Assembly: GCA_030432755.1 (NCBI GenBank)
Contig: JAUILZ010000014.1
Location: forward strand, 1-64,000
Origin: Gammaproteobacteria bacterium
Lineage (GTDB): Bacteria > Pseudomonadota > Gammaproteobacteria > Arenicellales > Poriferihabitantaceae
Direction: 5' to 3'
Length of the DNA stretch: 64,000 nucleotides
Part shown: piece after piece, positions 24,865-33,322 of the stretch
How positions within the stretch are numbered: position 1 is the stretch's first letter
Layout: every line of letters starts with the position of its first letter
Notes under the pieces: generated by a model
Told to the model about the DNA's origin: nothing
The model's input: only the letters and a program-made list of their open reading frames with translations
Database searches by the model: none
Position numbers and translations under genes: made by a program

Positions 24865-25737
24865 ATGCTGTCGCGCTATTTCATTCCGCTGCTCTTCGTC
24901 GCCCTCTGGAGCACCGGATTCGTCGGCGCAAAGTTCGGCCTGCCGGCGGCGGAGCCATTCACGTTCCTCGGCGTGCGCATGCTGCTGGCGGTGACGGCGG
25001 TGGGCATCCTGATTCCCTTTTTCCGCGTTTCCTGGCCGAAGCGCGTCGTCGACTACCTGCACATTTCAGTGGTCGGCATCCTGATTCACGGGATCTACCT
25101 TGGCGGGGTCTTCTCCGCCATATACCGCGGCGTGGATTCGGGCCTGAGCGCGGTTGTAGTGGGACTGCAGCCGCTGGTCACGGTATTGCTGTCCGCGGTA
25201 TGGCTGGGGGAACGCCTGGGGCCAGTCAAACTCATTGGCACCCTGGTGGGCTTCGCCGGCATCCTGGTGGTGATCGGCGACCGCGGCATCGGCATCGACG
25301 GTGTCAATGGCGCGGGGCTGCTGTTCTGCGTCGCCTCGCTGATCGCGATCTCCGTCGGCACGATCTACCAGAAGCGCCACGGCACCGGCTTCGACCTGCT
25401 CGCCGGGGTGTTCGTACAGTACGTCGCCGCCGGGCTGTTCTACTGGGCGATGGCCTTCGCCTTCGAGCAGCGCGACATCCTCTGGACTCCGCGCTTCATT
25501 TTTGCCCTGGGATGGCTGGTGCTGGTGCTGTCACTCGGCGCTGTGCTGCTGCTCATGTGGCTCATTCGCCACGGCGAAGCCGGCCGGGTGGCGAGCCTGT
25601 TCTACCTCGTTCCCCCCTTCGTCGCGGTGGAGGCCTGGCTGCTGTTCGACGAGCAGCTGTCGATGATCGCCATCGGCGGTATCGGCCTTTGCGTCTTCGG
25701 CGTCGCCATGGTGATGCGCGCGCCGGCGAAAGGTTGA
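24865..25737 (+). CDS. EamA/DMT superfamily transporter
   Basis: The 290-residue protein has ten predicted membrane helices in two repeated halves. The first half starts YFIPLLFVALWSTGFVGAKF and the second GLLFCVASLIAISVGTIYQK. This is the layout of RhaT/EamA drug-and-metabolite exporters of the inner membrane. ATG 24865 was chosen, as the upstream open frame is not hydrophobic. It is followed on the same strand by a methyltransferase gene 70 bp away. The exported metabolite cannot be predicted. Confidence 0.92.
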   Translation: MLSRYFIPLLFVALWSTGFVGAKFGLPAAEPFTFLGVRMLLAVTAVGILIPFFRVSWPKRVVDYLHISVVGILIHGIYLGGVFSAIYRGVDSGLSAVVVGLQPLVTVLLSAVWLGERLGPVKLIGTLVGFAGILVVIGDRGIGIDGVNGAGLLFCVASLIAISVGTIYQKRHGTGFDLLAGVFVQYVAAGLFYWAMAFAFEQRDILWTPRFIFALGWLVLVLSLGAVLLLMWLIRHGEAGRVASLFYLVPPFVAVEAWLLFDEQLSMIAIGGIGLCVFGVAMVMRAPAKG

Positions 25738-25807
25738 CCCGGCGCCGCGCTTTCGCGGACCGACCGCAGGCGGTACCATCCCGGTGAACCCTCACCAGGA
25801 TCGAGCC

Positions 25808-26461
25808 ATGCCGGAAGAGCCGGAAGATGCCCGCGGCCCCAATGCCTTCGTCACCGAAGCCTACGGGCTCCACGACAAGGAAAGCATCCTCGCTTTCTAT
25901 CGCAAGTGGGCGGGAGAGTACGATGCGAAAATGGCCGCGGAGGGCTATCGTTCCCCACGGGACGTCGCCCGACTGCTGGCGGCCCACCTCGATACCCGGA
26001 CGGCGGAGGTCCTGGATGTCGGCTGCGGTACCGGCCTGACCGGCCAGGAAGCAAGCCGCCTGGGGTTCAGCGTACTCGATGGCGTGGATATCTCGGGCGA
26101 GATGATCGCAGTGGCGCGGAGCCGTGATATCTACCGCCGCCTGATGGTCGGAGACCTGAACCAGCCTCTCGCCCTCGACGACGCCAGCTATGACGGCGTG
26201 ATCTCGTCGGGCACTTTCACCCATGGCCATGTCGGCCCGGAGCCGTTGCCGGAAATCTTCCGCGTGTTGCGGCCAGGGGGCATCTTCTCCTGCACGGTGC
26301 ATTTCGATCTCTGGCACGAGCGCGGTTTCGACGCCATGTTCGCGCGCCTGATGGGGGACGGCGTGATCGAGTGTATCGCGCTGGCGGAGGGACCATTCTA
26401 CGAAGGTGGAAAGAACGAGGGATGGTTCTGCGCCTACCGGCGCAAGAATGGCGACGACTGA
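25808..26461 (+). CDS. Class I SAM-dependent methyltransferase
   Basis: The 217-residue protein has the seven-strand methyltransferase core. Motif I is VLDVGCGTGLTGQEA, followed by the acidic residue in LDGVDISGEM, motif II VISSGTFTHGHV and motif III VLRPGGIF. Before it comes the small-molecule methyltransferase style YRKWAGEYDAKM (about 35-46). ATG 25808 is preferred over GTG 25784. It ends 8 bp before the OmpR-type regulator and may be co-transcribed with the two-component system. Substrate unknown. Confidence 0.88.
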   Translation: MPEEPEDARGPNAFVTEAYGLHDKESILAFYRKWAGEYDAKMAAEGYRSPRDVARLLAAHLDTRTAEVLDVGCGTGLTGQEASRLGFSVLDGVDISGEMIAVARSRDIYRRLMVGDLNQPLALDDASYDGVISSGTFTHGHVGPEPLPEIFRVLRPGGIFSCTVHFDLWHERGFDAMFARLMGDGVIECIALAEGPFYEGGKNEGWFCAYRRKNGDD

Positions 26462-26469
26462 TCGCGGGC

Positions 26470-27168
26470 ATGCCGCGCATCCTGCTCATCGACGACGACG
26501 AGCGCCTGGCGGCGCCGCTGGGTAATTTTTTGCGCCGGCACAACCTGGAACTGATCAATGCCACCGATCCGCAAGCCGGGCTGGATCTCCTGCACGAGGG
26601 CGATATCGATCTCGTGATCCTCGACGTCATGCTGCCGGGCCAGGACGGCTTCTCGGTGTGCCGCCAGATACGCCGCAGCAGCAACATACCCGTGGTCATG
26701 CTGTCCGCGCGCGGGGAGGTCAACGACCGCCTCGTGGGCCTGGAAACCGGCGCCGACGACTACATCGCCAAACCCTTCGAACCCAGGGAACTGGTGATGC
26801 GTATCCAGAACATCCTCCGGCGCAGTGACAGTCCCGGCTTCGCGGGCAATCGCCTGCGATTCCGCGACCTGGCCATCGACAAGACCCTGGAGCAGGTACG
26901 GGTCGGCGGCGAGGTGGTCAACCTGAGCGACCGCGAATACCGCCTGCTGCTGATGCTCGCCTCTTCTCCCGGCAAGGATTTCTCACGCGACGACATCTTC
27001 AGCTTCCTGCGTGGCACGGAGCTGGAACTCGTCTCGCGCGCGGTGGATATCCAGATCAGCCGCCTGCGACAGAAACTGAAGCCGACGGATTACATCCGTA
27101 CCGTGCGCGGCGCCGGTTACCGGTTCGTCGCCCCGGCGGAAGATGGCGGCGATCCCTCCGAAGACTGA
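26470..27168 (+). CDS. OmpR-family response regulator
   Basis: The 232-residue protein has a receiver domain with the acidic pair in LLIDDDE, phospho-acceptor Asp in VILDVMLPGQDG and Lys in YIAKPFEP. A winged-helix effector domain follows (about 125-225) with VNLSDREYRLLLMLASSPGK and RTVRGAGYRFV. It is encoded 6 bp before its sensor kinase, and in the same operon as a retropepsin-like protease, which suggests an envelope- or periplasm-related regulon. Confidence 0.95.
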   Translation: MPRILLIDDDERLAAPLGNFLRRHNLELINATDPQAGLDLLHEGDIDLVILDVMLPGQDGFSVCRQIRRSSNIPVVMLSARGEVNDRLVGLETGADDYIAKPFEPRELVMRIQNILRRSDSPGFAGNRLRFRDLAIDKTLEQVRVGGEVVNLSDREYRLLLMLASSPGKDFSRDDIFSFLRGTELELVSRAVDIQISRLRQKLKPTDYIRTVRGAGYRFVAPAEDGGDPSED

Positions 27169-27174
27169 ACTGTC

Positions 27175-28485
27175 GTGCTGAAGGAGCTCACCCGCTCACT
27201 ATCCGCGCGCCTGCTGCTGCTGTTCATCGTCGCCGGCGCGGTGCTGCTGTTGCTGGTGGGCGTGGTGGTGGGCAAGGGGTATTCGAGCCACCTGCGAAAC
27301 ACGGTGTGGCCGCTCATGGTGCACTACGTCTCGCTCATGGAGAACCAGGTCGGCGTGCCGCCGGATTACGACCGGGCGGTCGAGATAACCCGCGGCACAC
27401 CCGTGGCGATCCATGCCTATGGACCCGAGGGCGACTGGACAACCGGGGCGCGCTTGCCGGACCGGGATGCGCTGGTGCCCGCGAGCGCGCAGTCCAGTTC
27501 GGCATTCGGCCGTTACCGACGATACCTGGTACGCGACCATGACGAGTCCCTGGTGCTGTACTCACGGGTTGGCGACACGGATCTTTTCTTCCAGGTCGCC
27601 CCGCCCCGCGGTGCGTACACCGGTGGCCCATACAACTGGCTCGTGCTCTGGTCCATCGTCGGCATCCTGGTGCTGATCTTCTTCGTCACCAGGATGCTGT
27701 TCCGACCCATCGAGGACATCCAGGAAGGAGTCGCCGTGATCGGCAGCGGGCATCTCGATTACCGCATCCCGAGACGCCGTGACGACGAGTTCGGCGAACT
27801 CGCGGACAACGTCAACGCCATGGCGGACGACATCAACAAGATGCTCGAGGCCAAGCGCCAGTTACTACTTGGCATCAGCCACGAGCTGCGCAGCCCGCTC
27901 ACCCGCAGCCGGGTGCATCTCGCGCTCATGGAAGACTCCGACTCGCGCCGCGAGGTGGAGCAGGAGATCATCGCCATGGAGCAGATGATCACCGAACTGC
28001 TGGAAAGCGAACGTCTCAATTCGCGCCACGTCAGCCTGAACCGTGAAATGCTGCGCCTGGACGAACTCGTCAAGGATATGGTCGCGCACGAGTTTCCGCG
28101 CCGGGTCGAGATCATGGACCTCGCGCCGGTGGAAGGACAGTTCGACGCGGCGCGGATCAAGCTCCTGCTGCGCAACCTGCTGCAGAATGCTGTCCGTCAC
28201 AGCATCGACCCGGAACGCAAGCCGACGATCTCCGTGGCCGCGGAGCCCGGGCTTGCCTGCATCTACGTCACCGACAGCGGCGCGGGCATCGATGCCGACC
28301 AGTTGCCCCATCTCACCGAACCCTTCTACCGTGCCGACCCCTCGCGCCAGCGCAAGACCGGTGGCTACGGGCTGGGGCTGTACCTGTGCAAGGTGATCGT
28401 CGAAGCCCATGAAGGCAAACTCGAGATCACCAGCGAGGCCGGCAAGGGCACCACCATGCGCTGCGCGTTTCCGCAGGAACGGTGA
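27175..28485 (+). CDS. Membrane-bound sensor histidine kinase (HAMP, HisKA, HATPase)
   Basis: The 436-residue kinase has a membrane helix at about 10-33, a periplasmic sensor of about 125 residues, a second helix at about 160-180 and a HAMP domain. The H-box is LLGISHELRSPLTRSR (His near 240). The N-box is LRNLLQNAVRHS, and the G-boxes are DSGAGID and GYGLGLYLCK. It starts at GTG 27175 and its stop codon overlaps the next gene by 4 bp. The periplasmic domain does not match a known sensor module by eye. Confidence 0.95.
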   Translation: MLKELTRSLSARLLLLFIVAGAVLLLLVGVVVGKGYSSHLRNTVWPLMVHYVSLMENQVGVPPDYDRAVEITRGTPVAIHAYGPEGDWTTGARLPDRDALVPASAQSSSAFGRYRRYLVRDHDESLVLYSRVGDTDLFFQVAPPRGAYTGGPYNWLVLWSIVGILVLIFFVTRMLFRPIEDIQEGVAVIGSGHLDYRIPRRRDDEFGELADNVNAMADDINKMLEAKRQLLLGISHELRSPLTRSRVHLALMEDSDSRREVEQEIIAMEQMITELLESERLNSRHVSLNREMLRLDELVKDMVAHEFPRRVEIMDLAPVEGQFDAARIKLLLRNLLQNAVRHSIDPERKPTISVAAEPGLACIYVTDSGAGIDADQLPHLTEPFYRADPSRQRKTGGYGLGLYLCKVIVEAHEGKLEITSEAGKGTTMRCAFPQER

Positions 28486-29711
28486 ACGCACTGCTTCGGG
28501 GACTGGGGGTTCTGATTGCCGGCATCGCTATTGGCTGGTGGCTGAACGATCGGTACGATGCGCCTGTTCAACCAGGAATTGAATTACCACGGCATGTCTT
28601 TCCTGAAGAAGAGCGCGGCCTGACGCCGGTTGAGCCTGCCGCGCCCGCGGCCGTGACGACCACGCGCGAGGTGACCGCAAACGAGACGGAACTGCCAGCC
28701 TCCGCGACAGGCGAGTCAGCCCGGCCGCCGGAGCCGGAACGCTCGAATGAAACGATCGACGACTCCATCGATCCACGTGAACGTGCACGCCAATGCCTTG
28801 AAGGGGTGAGCAACCCGGCGGACCGGGAGGCCTGCAGCGATCTCGTCGTTGCGATCGCTGGCAGTGACCTGGATCCTCTCGAGGCCCGCCAATGGCTGAC
28901 GCAGTGGTTGCTCGAAGCGCCCGACGACATCGACGCCGCCTTCGCCCTGGCTGGTTTGCTCGCGGAAGATGGCGAATACATCGCCGCGGCGGAGACGCTG
29001 GCGGAATTACAGGGCCATCTCGCAAACCCCGTAGCGCAGGACGCAGCGCTCGAGCGCGTCCGGCGACTGGTGCGGGGTATCGACGGCAGGCTGTCCAGCG
29101 GTGCGGAGCCCGGCGTGAGACGGGACTTCTACCGCCTGCTGGTAACGCATTTCCCGGCGCAGCAGGATTGGCGCCTGTCGCTGGCGGAATCCCTCATTTC
29201 CACTGGCGAACACCAGGGCGCCATGGAGATGCTGAACTTCCTGCTTTATGACCCCGAATTCGGCGAGCGCACTGAACGATTGCAGCGCGAACTACTTGCC
29301 CGCGTCGATCTCGCTGACTACGACGCGGTCGCGCTGGAAGCCACTGGATCACAGTTCATCGTGGGGGCGACGCTCAACGATGTCCACGATCTGAGGCTGC
29401 TCATCGACACCGGCGCTTCGGTTACCGCGCTCAGGGAGAGCACCCTGCGCCGTTTCGGCGTGGATGTCAGTGCAGGGCGCCGGATCCTGATCGAAACCGC
29501 CGGCGGGGCGGTTCCCTCCACCCTGCTGGCGATGCCGTCCCTGGCGGTCGGCGGGCAGCGAGTCCCGGGTCTGGAGGTGGTCAGCCTCGGGGCCGGCGAC
29601 CTGCCCGCCGATGGCCTGCTGGGAATGAACTTCCTCGGCCGCTTTCATTTCGTCATCGACCAGCAGCGCAACTTGCTGCTCCTGCAACCACGACGGGCAA
29701 CCAACCTGTAA
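28482..29711 (+). CDS. Membrane-anchored retropepsin-like aspartic protease
   Basis: The 409-residue protein has one N-terminal membrane helix (LLRGLGVLIAGIAIGWWL). A Pro/Glu/Thr-rich periplasmic linker (about 30-100) and a TPR-like helical middle (about 110-260) follow. The C-terminal clan-AA protease domain has the catalytic motif LLIDTGASVTAL (Asp near 308) and the later DGLLGMNFLGRF element. Bacterial retropepsin-like enzymes act as homodimers. It starts at GTG 28482, overlapping the kinase stop, so it is co-translated with the two-component system. A signal-linked proteolytic output or sensor-processing role is an inference. Confidence 0.85.
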   Translation: MNALLRGLGVLIAGIAIGWWLNDRYDAPVQPGIELPRHVFPEEERGLTPVEPAAPAAVTTTREVTANETELPASATGESARPPEPERSNETIDDSIDPRERARQCLEGVSNPADREACSDLVVAIAGSDLDPLEARQWLTQWLLEAPDDIDAAFALAGLLAEDGEYIAAAETLAELQGHLANPVAQDAALERVRRLVRGIDGRLSSGAEPGVRRDFYRLLVTHFPAQQDWRLSLAESLISTGEHQGAMEMLNFLLYDPEFGERTERLQRELLARVDLADYDAVALEATGSQFIVGATLNDVHDLRLLIDTGASVTALRESTLRRFGVDVSAGRRILIETAGGAVPSTLLAMPSLAVGGQRVPGLEVVSLGAGDLPADGLLGMNFLGRFHFVIDQQRNLLLLQPRRATNL

Positions 29712-29757
29712 ATTCCTGGCCAAATGACAGATGCCGTTGCGGTGCGAATGGCGGAAC

Positions 29758-30246
29758 TCAGAGCGGATCGCCCGCGAATGCGGTCCTGGGCAGCGCAACC
29801 TGGCGCACCCAGCGGGCCAGTTGATCCCATTCCCGCTCGCAGTCGCCCCAGTAATCCACGGCAACACCGAGAAGTCCCCCGCCGATGTCTCCGGCGGAAA
29901 TCACCAGCCTACCCAGCCGTGTGGGCAGCATGTACTCCACCAGGCGCCCGGCGTAGCGTTCCATGCCGGAAACCGGAAGTGCAGCAAGACCGGATTCGAA
30001 AGCCTCCGGCGACACCGCACTTTGCAGGAACTCGGAGCGCCGCACCGGGCTCGTCTGGTACCTGAAAGCGCTGCGTTCGCGACGGCTAAAAAATTGTGAT
30101 GGCGGATTCGGGCTGCTCCTGGAAACGCTGGCAAGCGAACCACACAGACCCCGTTCGTGATCGGGACGCGGGGCTTCCGGCAATGTGCCGTGGATACCCG
30201 ATGGGTTTGCGACACTATCCCGGGCGCGTGGGTGCTTCAGGTTCAT
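29758..30246 (-). CDS. Hypothetical protein
   Basis: The 162-residue product begins at ATG 30246, preceded on its strand by CGGAGAGCAAACC. The first 85 residues are Pro/Ser/Arg-rich and look disordered. The last 75 are better ordered (MERYAGRLVEYMLP, VISAGDIGGGLLGVAVDYWG). There is no signal peptide. It is divergent from the CadC/TPR regulator across a region with three 11-bp repeats, so it could be a regulator target. Function is not recognised. Confidence 0.5.
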   Translation of the reverse strand: MNLKHPRARDSVANPSGIHGTLPEAPRPDHERGLCGSLASVSRSSPNPPSQFFSRRERSAFRYQTSPVRRSEFLQSAVSPEAFESGLAALPVSGMERYAGRLVEYMLPTRLGRLVISAGDIGGGLLGVAVDYWGDCEREWDQLARWVRQVALPRTAFAGDPL

Positions 30247-30321
30247 GGTTTGCTCTCCGTTGTAACCGTCTGGGCTCGTTGATGACGGAGCGCAGTGTGC
30301 CCGTGCCACGGACACGGAACT

Positions 30322-30354
30322 TGGAGACAGCATGGAGATTCATTGGAGATTGAT
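30322..30354 (+). repeat. Three tandem 11-bp repeats (TGGAGA core), possible CadC/TPR-regulator binding site
   Basis: TGGAGACAGCA, TGGAGATTCAT and TGGAGATTGAT follow each other without gaps at 30322, 30333 and 30344. A helical-turn spacing of 11 bp is what OmpR/CadC-type winged helices bind as direct repeats. The array lies 91 bp upstream of the regulator gene at 30445 and 76 bp upstream of the divergent gene at 30246. The same motif occurs upstream of the methyltransferase gene at 32104. Confidence 0.65.
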
Positions 30355-30444
30355 TGCCATCGAAGACGCCGTATCGGTAACATGCACGTTTTCCAGCGAC
30401 AACCGGTTGAAATCCCGTAGACACGGATAAGAAGACTAAAAACT

Positions 30445-31959
30445 GTGCAATATCGTTTCGACGACATCGTTCTGGACGCCACGCAATACCGGTTGACGCG
30501 GCAGGGAGAGCCCGTGACGGTGGAACCCATGGTATTCGACCTGCTGCTCCACTTCGTTCGCCACCCTGGCCAGGTATTCAGCATGGACGAACTGATGCAG
30601 TCGGTATGGAACGGGCGTGTGGTTTCCGACGCCACCATCTCGAGCCGGATAAAGAGCGCGCGCCAGGCCCTTGGCGACAGTGGCGGCGCGCAACGATATA
30701 TCCAGACGGTGCGCGGAAGGGGTTTTCGTTTCGACGCCGAGGTCGGCGAGGACCAGGGCATGCCAACCCAGGCGCAGGACGACGCGTCCCCGGTCGTCAA
30801 TCCCTCGCTTCTGCTTTTGCCGTTTCGCACCCTGGCGGATGACGCGCTGCCCGCGCACACCGGGGAAATCCTGGCCGCGGAACTGGGGGCCATATTGACC
30901 CGGGTACCGTTGCTTGCCATTCGCACGGGCGCGGACGGCGATGACGGTCCCGGGAGGGACATCACCCCGCGTGCGCTCTACGAGGCAACCGGCGTGCATT
31001 TCATACTTGACGGCCGCCTGCATGCCGCGGGAGGCAGCATTCGCTGCAACGCACAGTTGGTCAATGCCCGCAGCGGTTTCCAGATCTGGGCCACCACGCT
31101 CGAGGCAAACCCTGGCGAACCGAAATGGCTGGAGCGGCTGGTGCATGCGCTGGTGAGCCGGCTGGAGTCCCAGTTGCTCGGCGCCATCGTCGAGGCGGTA
31201 CGTTCCGGCGATGGCCGTCCCACGGCTGCGCTCCGCTACCTCGAGGCGAGCGGCATCCTCTCGCGCCGCGGCTGGAACCGGGACACCTTCAACACCACCA
31301 TAGATACCCTGCGGGAAAGCTGCGATCTCGACCCGGACCTGTCCGAGGCGCCGGCGTTCCTCTCCCTGATGTACGCGCTTGGTTACCGCGTCGGCATCCT
31401 GCGCGAGGCCGAATTCGAACACCAGGCGCTGACCATGGCGGAACATGCAATGCAACTGGACGGGATGAATTCCACCGTACTCGGCTTTACCGGCTGTGCC
31501 CTCGCGGATGTCGGCCAGGTCCAGCGCTCGCTGCCGATCCTGCGCAACGCGGTGGAACTCAACCCGGTCAATGCCCAGGCCTGGTCCGCCCTGGGTTCGG
31601 CCTGCCTGCTCGACGGCAACCTCGACGAGGCGATCCGGCACCTGCGCCACGGCATGGCCATCAGCCCGCTCAACAAGTGGTTGTCATTGTGGGGCTCCTT
31701 GCTTTCACTCGGTTACATGCACAAGGAAGACCTCGAGACCGCCGCCGGCGAGGCGCTCCTGGCCTGCCAGCGCGACGACCTGCTCTACATTCCCAGGGTG
31801 GTCCTCGCGGGCGTGGAAGTCTGCCGCGGCGACCGCGCGCAGGCGCGACTGGCCCTTGCCGAGGCCCGCCGGATCAAGCCGGACCTGACCCCCGCGGAGG
31901 TGAACTACGTCCTCGGCAAGCGACTCGGCGCCATCACTGCGAAAACCGTTGGTCTCTGA
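30445..31959 (+). CDS. CadC-like winged-helix transcriptional regulator with TPR-type domain
   Basis: The 504-residue protein starts at GTG 30445. Residues about 1-95 form an OmpR/CadC-type winged helix (EPMVFDLLLHFVRHPGQVFS, VSDATISSRIKSARQALG, TVRGRGFRFD). No membrane helix follows, so it is cytoplasmic, unlike CadC. Residues about 110-220 resemble an adenylate-cyclase-associated periplasmic-like alpha/beta module, and 250-495 are helical TPR-like repeats. The target sites are probably the 11-bp repeats upstream. It sits before a methyltransferase gene with the same repeat motif. Confidence 0.85.
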   Translation: MQYRFDDIVLDATQYRLTRQGEPVTVEPMVFDLLLHFVRHPGQVFSMDELMQSVWNGRVVSDATISSRIKSARQALGDSGGAQRYIQTVRGRGFRFDAEVGEDQGMPTQAQDDASPVVNPSLLLLPFRTLADDALPAHTGEILAAELGAILTRVPLLAIRTGADGDDGPGRDITPRALYEATGVHFILDGRLHAAGGSIRCNAQLVNARSGFQIWATTLEANPGEPKWLERLVHALVSRLESQLLGAIVEAVRSGDGRPTAALRYLEASGILSRRGWNRDTFNTTIDTLRESCDLDPDLSEAPAFLSLMYALGYRVGILREAEFEHQALTMAEHAMQLDGMNSTVLGFTGCALADVGQVQRSLPILRNAVELNPVNAQAWSALGSACLLDGNLDEAIRHLRHGMAISPLNKWLSLWGSLLSLGYMHKEDLETAAGEALLACQRDDLLYIPRVVLAGVEVCRGDRAQARLALAEARRIKPDLTPAEVNYVLGKRLGAITAKTVGL

Positions 31960-31974
31960 GTATTCCCGCACAAT

Positions 31975-31991
31975 TCTCCAAGCAATCTCCA
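31975..31991 (-). repeat. Two 11-bp-spaced TGGAGA repeats upstream of the methyltransferase gene
   Basis: TCTCCA occurs at 31975-31980 and 31986-31991, exactly 11 bp apart. On the minus strand this reads TGGAGATTGCTTGGAGAATT, closely matching the array at 30322-30354 but inverted. A degraded third copy lies near 31995-32002. It is 113 bp upstream of the methyltransferase start. Confidence 0.55.
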
Positions 31992-32103
31992 GATAACCTG
32001 CAAGTTCCGCACGCGCCGGATACCTATCATTCCCTCCATCAGCACCGGCGGCATCCCGCAGCCGGCTGATTTCATACAAACTTGATCAGATGGAGATTAC
32101 ACA

Positions 32104-32937
32104 ATGAATATCGCTACCAAACCGGTCATCGCGAACGCGCCGAACTACACCGCCATCAAGGCCAAGCAACAGGTCGCCTGGGGATCCGGCGACTACGCCC
32201 GGGTGGGCGTGACCCTGCAGATCAGCGGGGAGGAACTGTGCGAGGCAATGGACCTGCGCGCCGGACAGAGCGTGCTCGACGTCGCTGCCGGCAACGGCAA
32301 CGTGACCCTCGCCGCCGCGCGCCGCTTCTGCCACGTGGTATCCACCGACTATGTCGAATCCCTGCTGGAGAACTCGCGTCGACGCGCCGAGGCCGACGGC
32401 CTGGCGGTGGAATTCCGCCAGGCCGATGCCGAGGCGCTGCCCTTCGGGGATGCCAGCTTCGACAACGTGGTCTCCACGTTCGGCGTCATGTTCGCTCCCG
32501 ACCAGGCCCAGGTCGCCCGGGAACTGCTGCGGGTCTGCCGTCCCGGTGGTCGCATCGGCATGGCGAACTGGACCCCCGACAGCTTCATCGGCCGGCTGTT
32601 CCGCACCATCGGCAAGCGCCTGCCGCCCCCGGCGGGCGTCAGCTCCCCCGCCAACTGGGGTGACGAGGCGTTTCTCGAGGCCAACTTCGGCCCCGCCACC
32701 CGCGGCGTGCGCAGCGTGCGCAAGGTGTTCAACTTCCGCTATCACTCGCCGCAGCACTGGCTCGACGTGTTCGGCACCTACTATGGCCCGGTGCTGAAAG
32801 CCTTCGAGGCGCTGGACGCGGAAAACGCCGAGGGGCTGCGCGAGGACATCCTCGGTCTCATCGACGAACTCAACGTCGCCGAGGACGGCACCATGGTGGT
32901 TCCCTCCGATTACCTGGAGGTGGTCATCGACCGCTGA
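32104..32937 (+). CDS. SAM-dependent methyltransferase (UbiE/ArsM-type fold)
   Basis: The 277-residue protein has motif I SVLDVAAGNGNVTLAAARRF, the acidic strand-2 end STDYVES, QADAEALPFGDASFDNVVST and motif III ELLRVCRPGGRIGM. This is the small-molecule methyltransferase pattern common near ubiquinone- or toxic-metabolite-modifying enzymes. The ribosome-binding site is TGGAGATTAC just before ATG 32104. It is preceded by repeats matching those at the neighbouring CadC/TPR regulator gene, suggesting regulation by that protein. Substrate unknown. Confidence 0.88.
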   Translation: MNIATKPVIANAPNYTAIKAKQQVAWGSGDYARVGVTLQISGEELCEAMDLRAGQSVLDVAAGNGNVTLAAARRFCHVVSTDYVESLLENSRRRAEADGLAVEFRQADAEALPFGDASFDNVVSTFGVMFAPDQAQVARELLRVCRPGGRIGMANWTPDSFIGRLFRTIGKRLPPPAGVSSPANWGDEAFLEANFGPATRGVRSVRKVFNFRYHSPQHWLDVFGTYYGPVLKAFEALDAENAEGLREDILGLIDELNVAEDGTMVVPSDYLEVVIDR

Positions 32938-32944
32938 GAAAACT

Positions 32945-32983
32945 GACCGCGCGGCCACCGGGTTATCCGGTGGCCGCGCGGTC
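32945..32983 (+). terminator. Perfect 17-bp hairpin, terminator of the methyltransferase gene
   Basis: The arms at 32945-32961 (GACCGCGCGGCCACCGG) and 32967-32983 are exact complements around the loop GTTAT. It lies 7 bp after the stop codon and is followed by a weak T-tract (GTTTGCG). A stem of this strength probably stops or pauses transcription. Confidence 0.7.
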
Positions 32984-33322
32984 GTTTGCGTCGCGGGTTT
33001 CCGTGACGCCGGCGCCTTCGCCCCTCCCCTCGCGCGTATTCCCTCGATCGACAGCCTCGCCGGATTTCCGGCCAACGGCAAATCCATGGGCCGGTTCCGG
33101 TCCAACTCCTTACCGATCCGCCCGGTAAACCCGGTAATCCGCTATTCCCGCCACCACCGGTTTCACGTCCGGCCTGGCATCGCCGGTCAATGACTTATCC
33201 GGTAGCGGACACCAGTATAATATTTGCTGTCGGCGGGACCGATCCGCCGCCGCGTTTTCCCGCCGGATTCCGTCCGGACCCCGCGACCAACCGACTCAAC
33301 ACGCTTTACCTTCCCCAACCGA
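32984..33322. other. Intergenic region upstream of the iron alcohol dehydrogenase
   Basis: About 340 bp without a supported gene. It holds a TATAAT hexamer at 33216-33221, roughly 100 bp before the ATG at 33323, with no clear -35 at 17 bp. Several GCC/GGC-rich short palindromes (for example CCGGATTTCCGG near 33060) are present but not conserved as a unit. No RNA gene or mobile element was recognised. Confidence 0.35.
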
